Source of the DNA: Acetobacter orleanensis
GTDB taxonomy: Bacteria; Pseudomonadota; Alphaproteobacteria; Acetobacterales; Acetobacteraceae
Direction of reading: 5' to 3'
Length of the DNA stretch: 64,000 nucleotides
NCBI RefSeq assembly: GCF_001581005.1
Contig: NZ_LHZV01000067.1
Coordinates: 296,674-360,673 of the forward strand
In this document: piece by piece, positions 45,491 through 52,423 of the stretch
Numbering within the stretch: position 1 is the stretch's first letter
Layout of the letters: each line of letters starts with the position of its first letter
Made by a program: the position numbers and the translations under genes
The notes under the pieces: model-generated
Seen by the model: only the letters and a program-made list of their open reading frames with translations
Databases searched by the model: none
What the model was told of the DNA's origin: nothing

Positions 45491-47701
45491 GTGCATGTGT
45501 CTTCGTTATCTGACCACCTTGCGCAGCGTATGCGTGCATGGGGGAACAGAGTTTTATCGGGCCGACCCGGTCTTTCAGAAAACGCACCCCTTGCGTGGTT
45601 GATCGCCCCCTCCCCGGCCAATCTGGGTTTCGCACTACGCACAACCTGCGCCGCTCTGCTGGCCCTGAGCCTCGCTTTGTGGATGGAACTGGACAGCCCA
45701 CAATGGGCGGCTATGACGACATGGATTGTCGCGCAGAATTCACGCGGGCAGAGCATCTCCAAAGCGAAATGGCGGCTGATTGGCACCTGCATCGGGGCCA
45801 TATGCGGCATCGCGTTTCTGGCGGCTTTTCCGCAAGAGCCGTGGCTGCTCTTCCCCTTGCTGGCGCTGGGAGCCGGAGCATGCTGCGCGGAAGCGACCTT
45901 TCTGCGCAACTTCCGGTCCTACGCGCTGGTTCTGGTCGCGTTTACCTGCACCATCATCGTGCTGAGCGGAGCCAGTCAGCCCGACAATATTTTCATGATC
46001 GCCATATCCCGCGCCACCTACATCACGCTGGGCATTGTGTGTGAAAGCACGCTGGCGGGTCTGTTCGCGCCCCGGCTGAATACTGTGGCGCATGATGAAA
46101 TTCGCACCCGGCTGATGGAAGCCCTCAGCGGTGCCTGCCTGAGCATGACTGGCCTTTTGCTGGGCCAGAAAGACGGGCTGTTCCGGTCCCGCGCACTGAT
46201 GGGCAGCATTCCCTCGCTGGCCGATCAGATTGAGTTCAGCGAAATTGAGATGGGACCACATGAGCATATAGGTGATCACGCCCGCGCTGTGCTGGCCAGT
46301 ATTTCCACGTTTCTGGCGCGTGGGCTCAGCATGCACATCCACATGGACGCCGCCGCTCCGCTGCCCGAGACCTTTAAACAATCCCTCTCAGACTTCGCCC
46401 ATATCCTGACAACCATCCCTGACCGCCTGAATGCCCCCTCTGACCTGATTGAAGCCGTCCGCCAAATTCGCGCGGATCTCTACCATAGCCGCACAAACTG
46501 CCTGCAAACCGCAACAGACACGCTGATCCTGTTTGAAGAAGCCCGAACCCAGCCCAACAACTCTGAGCACCTTATGCGGGACCTGCTGGAAAGCCGTATT
46601 CTGGAAACAGCCCTCGCCAAGCTGATTCTGGAACTGGATGAAGCCCTGCAACATTTTATCGCAACGCAGGCCCCCTCCCCCAAAGACCATTTCCGCTTTG
46701 CCCAGCATATTGAAAAAGACCCCGTACTGGCTCTCAATAACGGCCTCCGGGCAGCCGCCGCCATCTGTGTTGGCGGTTTGATATGGGAAGTGACGGCATG
46801 GCCCGATGGCGCGACACTGGCGATGTTCGTGGCAGTCACCAGCACACGCTTTTCCTCTTTTGAAAACCCCGTTCAGGCTTCAAGCGGTTTTTTAAGAGGA
46901 GCAGTGTGGGCCGCTCTTGTGTCTTGGGTTCTAGTGTTTCTCGTCCTCCCCGAACAGGCAAGTGATGAAACACTGCTGGCGTCGCTCTTTTTCCCCATGC
47001 TGGTCGGCGGGCTTGCCCTCCGTGCCCCCAATTCCATTGGGACAGCAGCGGCTTATAACAATTTCATGCCGTTTATGATTGGCCCGGCCAACCATAGCCG
47101 TATGAATGAAATCCTCTGGTTTAACACCACGCCCGCTGTCGTCCTTGGCATTGCGCTGGGAGTATGGACTTTCCGGCTGGTGCTGCCGTTTGACCCAGCG
47201 GCGGAACGCTGGCGGCTGCGCCGCAAACTGGTGCGCGATTTACGCAGGCTGGCTGCTAAAGAAAGTTCTTTTACGCCAGCGGAATGGATGGCGCGCTCCT
47301 GCGGGCGAATTGCACAGATTATTCACCACGCAGGCGAGAAACCGGATGCGCTGACAGAAGCCTATCTGGCTGGTGCCATGGGCATTATGACAGTCGGGCT
47401 GCTCATCCTGCGTATCCAGCATGTGCTGGAACATCACGCCCTCTCGCCGCAGCATACGCAGGCCCTTCAAACCGTTCTGCACAGTATTGCCACGCTACAT
47501 GGCCACACCACCCAACCCGCGGAGACCGCCGCCACCGCACTGGCATTCCTGCGCCCTGCCACTTTGTGGGAGCCTAACCTGTCTATCCAGATGGAGCTCA
47601 CCCGCGCGGTCGGCAGTCTGGAAGTCATGAAGCGGGAGCTGGCCGATAATGTCACGTTTCTGGACATAACCCGCCGCTTTCATCTCCCGCGTGCGGCGTG
47701 A
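45491..47701 (+). CDS. FUSC family membrane protein (AaeB-like exporter), second copy
   Basis: 736 residues from a GTG start behind GGAGGAA. Same layout as the preceding gene: N-terminal membrane cluster with MELDSPQWAAMTTWIVAQNS and ISKAKWRLIGT, central soluble helices, second membrane cluster with GGLIWEVTAWPDG. The two proteins align along their whole length but are clearly diverged, an old tandem duplication. The 95-base gap before it holds an inverted repeat that covers its ribosome site. Probable substrates are aromatic or weak acids. Confidence 0.88.
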   Translation: MHVSSLSDHLAQRMRAWGNRVLSGRPGLSENAPLAWLIAPSPANLGFALRTTCAALLALSLALWMELDSPQWAAMTTWIVAQNSRGQSISKAKWRLIGTCIGAICGIAFLAAFPQEPWLLFPLLALGAGACCAEATFLRNFRSYALVLVAFTCTIIVLSGASQPDNIFMIAISRATYITLGIVCESTLAGLFAPRLNTVAHDEIRTRLMEALSGACLSMTGLLLGQKDGLFRSRALMGSIPSLADQIEFSEIEMGPHEHIGDHARAVLASISTFLARGLSMHIHMDAAAPLPETFKQSLSDFAHILTTIPDRLNAPSDLIEAVRQIRADLYHSRTNCLQTATDTLILFEEARTQPNNSEHLMRDLLESRILETALAKLILELDEALQHFIATQAPSPKDHFRFAQHIEKDPVLALNNGLRAAAAICVGGLIWEVTAWPDGATLAMFVAVTSTRFSSFENPVQASSGFLRGAVWAALVSWVLVFLVLPEQASDETLLASLFFPMLVGGLALRAPNSIGTAAAYNNFMPFMIGPANHSRMNEILWFNTTPAVVLGIALGVWTFRLVLPFDPAAERWRLRRKLVRDLRRLAAKESSFTPAEWMARSCGRIAQIIHHAGEKPDALTEAYLAGAMGIMTVGLLILRIQHVLEHHALSPQHTQALQTVLHSIATLHGHTTQPAETAATALAFLRPATLWEPNLSIQMELTRAVGSLEVMKRELADNVTFLDITRRFHLPRAA

Positions 47702-47779
47702 GACATTAGCCTGCAAGACACCCGTATTGGCTTCTTAAGCGTGGTAACGGACGCAGGTTAGGGTTATTCCAAAACAGTC

Positions 47780-48787
47780 TCAGTGCTGTTCAATATCGTG
47801 AAAACGCGTGTAATCCACAGCAATGCGTCCATCCGGGCGGGAGAGGACAATATCCACAAATCGGTGGTTATGGTGCACATGGTCAAACCGATACGCCGTC
47901 CGCGCAAACACGGTCTGGCCCAAAGCCTCATCCGTGCCAGTTACGGTCACGACAATTTCGGCTTCTTCCTTCTCAAGCTCGGCCATGCTTTTTCCATGCA
48001 GCGGGCTTTCCGGCCCGATGACATGCGCCATGACAAACGCAAACCGCAGCACTGGCACATGGGACTGCACCAGCAAAAGCTGGTCAAACTGTCGGACCAG
48101 ATGGCCGTTTTCACTCACGACCAGACGAGAGAGAGAGACTTCCACATCCACGGATAAAATGACACTCAGCCGCAGGTTCGCAATACGGATACAGAGTGCT
48201 GGAATACCATTTTCATTACTGATAACGGCTTTATTGCTGAACATAATGCGCGCCCGTGGTCGCGCAAAACGGGCGAACACAACGCCTGTTGCCAGCGCGT
48301 TGAGCATCATGCCAATCAGCACTTCAAACGAGACGATAACATTCGCATACGGCCCGACCGGCACCATGCCGCCATAGCCCACGGTGGAGAGCGTCTGCAC
48401 ACTGAAGAAAAAGAGGGAGAGCAGAGTATGCTGGCCTTCTCCCGTGATCTGCCCCGGCTCTACCCAATAGAGAAGGGCAAAAAACAGATTGATCAGGAAA
48501 TAGGAAATAACAGCCGTGTAAACAAAAGCGGGCCAGCTTGCTGTCAGGGCGTGATGATACAGGTCTGTCCAGACACTGTCAGACAAGCCCACGCGCACAA
48601 CATCCCGGTGGCCTTTTTCTTCCACCAACGCATGGGTGCGAAACCGGCGAATGGCGTCTTTGGTTGTAAAATGGGTCTTCCTGTCAGACTTGCCCGTTTC
48701 TTCAAGCGGCGTCTCGTCCAGTCGGTTGTAACGCGCTGTCAGTCTTGCTTCGCGCTTTTCCCTGAACTGCCGGAATAAGCTTTTCAT
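47780..48787 (-). CDS. Inward-rectifier potassium channel (KirBac type)
   Basis: 335 residues. Two membrane helices (about 86-107 and 147-172) flank a pore helix and the K+ filter TVGYG (135-139). A C-terminal cytoplasmic Kir domain of about 160 residues follows (KAVISNENGIPALCIRIANLR, ISPLHG-like segment, final FVDIVL strand). This is the standard KirBac layout with all filter residues intact. It lets K+ pass the inner membrane, tuned by the cytoplasmic domain and lipids. It lies 113 bases downstream of the MCE operon on the same strand. Confidence 0.94.
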   Translation of the reverse strand: MKSLFRQFREKREARLTARYNRLDETPLEETGKSDRKTHFTTKDAIRRFRTHALVEEKGHRDVVRVGLSDSVWTDLYHHALTASWPAFVYTAVISYFLINLFFALLYWVEPGQITGEGQHTLLSLFFFSVQTLSTVGYGGMVPVGPYANVIVSFEVLIGMMLNALATGVVFARFARPRARIMFSNKAVISNENGIPALCIRIANLRLSVILSVDVEVSLSRLVVSENGHLVRQFDQLLLVQSHVPVLRFAFVMAHVIGPESPLHGKSMAELEKEEAEIVVTVTGTDEALGQTVFARTAYRFDHVHHNHRFVDIVLSRPDGRIAVDYTRFHDIEQH

Positions 48788-48900
48788 GTCCGCCCTTCTG
48801 GTCTGAAAGCCGCATGCCGCGCGACCCTGCGTTCAGGCGGTCATACACGGGTCCTGAAAAGCCTGCTCCTATCAATTACGCATGGCAAATCCGCATCACA

Positions 48901-49869
48901 TCACAGCGATTTTTTTGAAGCAGGCGTTTTTTGCTCTGCAAACGGATGCAAGGCCACACCACCCGCCAGATTTGCCCATTGGGCGGCATCGCTCTGTGCA
49001 GACATGGCACCTCCGCGCAGCAGGCTCTCCCCTTGCGTCACAGTTGCGGCATCCGCTGTGTTGGCAGATTTCGCCTGCATGGAGGCGCTTTGTGCCGCCC
49101 GTGCCCAGAAGCTGGCGGCCTTCTGGTGGTCTCCGCTCCGGTCCGCCGCCTGCCCGGCCAAAGCCAGTGCGCGCGCCATATCGCGGTAAGAGGATTCATC
49201 CCGCCGCAGGGTGGCCGCCTGTTCCGCCAGTTGCTCCGCCTGCACAGGGTTGGAGGCCAGCAGGGCGCGGGCCTGAATTTCGGCCTTATCCGCCTGCTCT
49301 GTGCCGGAAAGGGGGGGCTTGAGCCCATTAAAATAGGTCAGCGCTTTCTGGAAGGCCGTAGCATCCCGCCCTGCATCTGCCGCCAGCCCCAGCACAAGGG
49401 CGGACCGCGCGGCATAGGCTGTATCCGGGGAAGCCATCCCGCCAGAGGCCAATGCGACCGCCTGCGGATACTGGTTCAAACGATAGCGGGCGGCTGCCTC
49501 AATCAGATCAAATTCCGGGCGAGCAGTCTGCCCACGCACAGCGGCGGCCTGCCGTGTGGTCTGCACGGTTCTAACGGCCGCTGCCGGGTCATCCCCCGCA
49601 AGCTGGGATACGGCAAGATCATACCCTGCTTCAGCCGTCGCCACGCCATCATCCCGTAACAGTGCGAGGTCTGCTGCCCTGCGATACTGGGTAATCGCCA
49701 CGCTATAGCGGCCCAGTTCAAAAGAGTCCTGCCCGGCTGTCATTGCCTGATCCCACGCGGCGTCATCCCGTGCGGAGGGAGCTTCCACAGCCCCGCCGCC
49801 ACAGCCGGTCAGCAGTAAGGGGGCCAGCAGTAAAGGGGCCAGGAACGTCTGGGAGGTTACGCGCTTCAT
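48901..49869 (-). CDS. Lipoprotein with TPR-like repeats, last gene of the MCE operon
   Basis: 322 residues from the ATG at 49869, which overlaps the MCE gene stop (ATGA). The lipobox L-T-G-C gives Cys23. The mature part is almost all alpha helix, with Ala-rich paired helices resembling TPR repeats (SFELGRYSVAITQYRRAADLALL, later ALALAGQAADRSGDHQKAASFWARAAQS, given as regions). The position at the end of an MCE operon matches the outer-membrane lipoprotein often found with such systems (compare MlaA or PqiC), but the fold is different. Its likely job is as an outer-membrane or periplasmic partner. Confidence 0.75.
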   Translation of the reverse strand: MKRVTSQTFLAPLLLAPLLLTGCGGGAVEAPSARDDAAWDQAMTAGQDSFELGRYSVAITQYRRAADLALLRDDGVATAEAGYDLAVSQLAGDDPAAAVRTVQTTRQAAAVRGQTARPEFDLIEAAARYRLNQYPQAVALASGGMASPDTAYAARSALVLGLAADAGRDATAFQKALTYFNGLKPPLSGTEQADKAEIQARALLASNPVQAEQLAEQAATLRRDESSYRDMARALALAGQAADRSGDHQKAASFWARAAQSASMQAKSANTADAATVTQGESLLRGGAMSAQSDAAQWANLAGGVALHPFAEQKTPASKKSL

Positions 49870-50816
49870 GGCCGCACCTGCCGGGGCGCGAGGCGGTTCT
49901 TCTTTGTGGTTTTCTGCCCCCCCAGCAACCACATGCCACGCAACTGGTCCGTCAGTTTTTCCAGCCCGTAAAGGGTTGTCTGCGCCTGTGCAAGCAGAGC
50001 GGGCAGATCTGCCGTGCTGGCTTCCACACTGCCTGCAATGGCGGGCAGATGCGGCGTTGCCCCTTTCAGATCGTGCGAAGCAGAGCGCAGATTGTTCATG
50101 GTGCCGTCTGTCTTGGTCATGATGCCGGAAACCTGCTTTTCAATCGGCTTGAGCCGGTCAATCACGGTGTTCAGCGAGACCGCAGCCGCCTGCGCCTGTC
50201 TGACCAGTTCATCATTGGTCAGCAATTGGCCTACTGTGCCCTTGCCCGCATGCATGTCCGTCATGGTGGCGTCAAGTTCGGCCATCATATGCCGTGCGCT
50301 GGCAATGGCGGGCATGATCTGGGCCTGAATATCATTCAGCGTCGCCGTAATTTGGTCCGCCGGATTGGGCGCTGGTGTTGCGCTCAGCACGGCATAACTC
50401 CAGTCCATGGCATCCCCGTGCCCACGGCTGAGTTCCAGATAGGAGGAGCCGGTAACAATAAACTGCTTGCGGATAATGGCCGTGCTGTCCCGCCGGATAA
50501 ACGGCTTGGCCTGCGGGTCCAGATCCACCAGCGCATACATCTCACCCGAGGGGTTGAGCTTTACCGCACGAATGGTACCGGCATGGGTACCGAGCAACTG
50601 CACGTCACTCCCCACCGTCAGGCCACCCACACCAGAAGCAGGCAGCGTGACATGCAGGCGCGCGGGCGGTGTCAGCCAGTTTTGCAGCACACCGGCCTCA
50701 ACCACAGCACCGGCAAACAGCACCACGCTGAGAAGCACGAGGAAGCCGACCCATTCATCCGCATAGCGCAGGGAAATGAGCGGTTTGACTTTTTGTCTTA
50801 AGCGGATCTGGAACAT
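49866..50816 (-). CDS. MCE (MlaD-like) domain protein
   Basis: 316 residues. One membrane helix (about 23-43) is followed by a single MCE beta-barrel domain (about 52-130; VGGLTVGSDVQLLGTHAGTIRAV and the RKQFIVTGSSYLELSRG end) and a long helical tail with the GKGTVGQLLTND segment and Ala-rich helices. The protein would form a hexameric ring in the periplasm through which lipids pass. The start overlaps the ATP-binding gene by one base (TAATG). Confidence 0.92.
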   Translation of the reverse strand: MFQIRLRQKVKPLISLRYADEWVGFLVLLSVVLFAGAVVEAGVLQNWLTPPARLHVTLPASGVGGLTVGSDVQLLGTHAGTIRAVKLNPSGEMYALVDLDPQAKPFIRRDSTAIIRKQFIVTGSSYLELSRGHGDAMDWSYAVLSATPAPNPADQITATLNDIQAQIMPAIASARHMMAELDATMTDMHAGKGTVGQLLTNDELVRQAQAAAVSLNTVIDRLKPIEKQVSGIMTKTDGTMNNLRSASHDLKGATPHLPAIAGSVEASTADLPALLAQAQTTLYGLEKLTDQLRGMWLLGGQKTTKKNRLAPRQVRP

Positions 50817-51517
50817 TATGCCGTCCGTATTTCTACAAGCCCGTCATCAGCCAGGCGCCACATACTCGTAATTCCCTGCCGGTAACCCTGCCAGATGGCA
50901 TTATTGCGTACCAGCCAGATAACCCCGGCCCCTTTGTCCCGCGCTTCCGTTATCGCACTTAAAAACGGATTTTGCAGTTCAACCGGGCTTGCTTCCAACG
51001 GGTCTTCCAGAAGCAACAGGCGGGGGTGCCCCAAAAAAGCCCTTACACAACCCGCTCGCAGCAGATCGAAATCAGACAGCAGGCTGGGCCGCAAAACAGG
51101 GAGACCGGGCAGGCCAAATGCTTCACTCAACCGGGCTGCTTCCGCCACAATCTCATCAAGCGGGCGGGTGGTATGGTGCAGTTGCTGGAGCGTGATGGCA
51201 AGATGCGTGTTCAGAAACTCAGGCCAGCTTGGCCTGCGGGTTATACGCCCAATGCGTCCACGGAGGGCATTGATCTCCCTGTCATGCAGGGCTGCCCAGT
51301 CCAGCCCCATGAACTTTACCGCGCCATCATCCAGCGGCACCAGACCGCAACACAGGTCAGCAAACATCGTGGCGCGGGAGGAGGAACGGGATTCCACCAC
51401 CATACAATCCCCCGGCATCAGCTTCATGCTGAACGGAACAGGCGGCAGGCCGCTTTCCTCAAAGGACGGAACGGCTTTGTTCAACTCCAGCAACGGTCCG
51501 GTTGTGCGTGTATCCAT
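50816..51517 (-). CDS. ABC transporter ATP-binding protein-like subunit with degenerate motifs
   Basis: 233 residues in the MlaF position. The overall ABC fold is recognisable (LMPGDCMVV strand, REINALRGRIGRI, LRAGCVRAFLGHPRLLLLEDP), but every catalytic motif differs. The Walker A place (42-50) reads ESRSSSRAT with no GKT/S; the Q-loop place (about 94) has Arg; the signature (147-151) reads L-S-D-F-D instead of LSGGQ; Walker B (167-172) has Glu-Asp instead of Asp-Glu; the H-loop place (204-205) reads R-N. It should not hydrolyse ATP by the normal mechanism. The frame is clean and the gene is tightly coupled, so it looks conserved rather than decayed. Confidence 0.85.
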   Translation of the reverse strand: MDTRTTGPLLELNKAVPSFEESGLPPVPFSMKLMPGDCMVVESRSSSRATMFADLCCGLVPLDDGAVKFMGLDWAALHDREINALRGRIGRITRRPSWPEFLNTHLAITLQQLHHTTRPLDEIVAEAARLSEAFGLPGLPVLRPSLLSDFDLLRAGCVRAFLGHPRLLLLEDPLEASPVELQNPFLSAITEARDKGAGVIWLVRNNAIWQGYRQGITSMWRLADDGLVEIRTA

Positions 51518-51520
51518 GGT

Positions 51521-52423
51521 TTACAGGTCCAGACTGAACAGCACGCTGACAGCCATCACAATCAGCATTCCGCGAGAAAAGCCACGCGGTAGAAGGGTGC
51601 GCAAATTATCTTCGCCCGTGGCGGTCAGCCCCGTCAGGCAACCGCCCAGCCCAACTACAAACCCGACTGTAATAAATTTAAGCGGAATAATGAGATAATC
51701 CGCGTGAGACATGGCGGTAATCACATCATACAGAAACGTCCAGACCGGGTTTGTCACCACGCCGGACATGCGGCTGATGACGTAGCCTGTCACGAGTGCC
51801 GCAAAGGAGAACAGAATCCCGAGCGTAAACCCGCCAACCGTAAAAGCCAGCGTACGCGGCATGACCAGCAGCAAAAACGGGTCCAGCCCCTGCGCCTGCA
51901 TGGAGCGGATTTCTCCACCCGTTGTCAGCAAACCAAGCTCTGTTACGGACAACATGCCATTGCGGCCCAGCAGCAGAATACCCACCAGAATGGGCGCAAT
52001 TTCCCGGATCACCACATCGATCAGAATAGTGCCGGTCATTTTGGCCATGCCCGCCAGCCCCAGCCAGTAAATAGTCTGGGAGACTGCGGCAACGCCTGTC
52101 AGCGTGCCCGCAAACATTGTGGCGATCAAACCGCCGCCAATCACGCTTCTCATCGTGGCGGCAAATTCATACCGCACCGTGCGCCGCCATGAATGCGCGC
52201 GGAAACTTTCAAAAATAACGCCCCAGCAGGACCCGAGCATGATGAGAAAAAAGCGGATCTGCCGCCGCGTCAGCCGCCCCAGCCACGCCAGTTTTTCCCG
52301 CACCCATTCATGCAGCACAAATTTCTGCGGATACTGCGAATGGCTGGCGGCCTCGGCCTCCAGAAGAGGGTCCTGCTCTTCCGTAGGCTCCGGCTGGTTG
52401 GGCTGCGCGTTGGAGCCACTCAT
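51521..52423 (-). CDS. MlaE-type ABC permease
   Basis: 300 residues. A 35-residue acidic N-terminus and an amphipathic helix precede about five membrane segments. The family core REIAPILVGILLLGRNGMLSVTELG and the following GEIRSMQAQGLDPFLLLVMPR are clear. In MlaE the coupling segment is EQIDALEALGVDP; here the E-Q-I-D part is changed to G-G-E-I-R-S-M, in keeping with the altered ATPase. Forms the inner-membrane channel of the MCE system. The start overlaps the sensor gene (ATGA). Confidence 0.9.
   Translation of the reverse strand: MSGSNAQPNQPEPTEEQDPLLEAEAASHSQYPQKFVLHEWVREKLAWLGRLTRRQIRFFLIMLGSCWGVIFESFRAHSWRRTVRYEFAATMRSVIGGGLIATMFAGTLTGVAAVSQTIYWLGLAGMAKMTGTILIDVVIREIAPILVGILLLGRNGMLSVTELGLLTTGGEIRSMQAQGLDPFLLLVMPRTLAFTVGGFTLGILFSFAALVTGYVISRMSGVVTNPVWTFLYDVITAMSHADYLIIPLKFITVGFVVGLGGCLTGLTATGEDNLRTLLPRGFSRGMLIVMAVSVLFSLDL

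Noticed and set aside
43212..47701. Assembly duplication as the cause of the two FUSC genes
   Set aside because: The two proteins differ at many positions throughout, so they are true paralogues.
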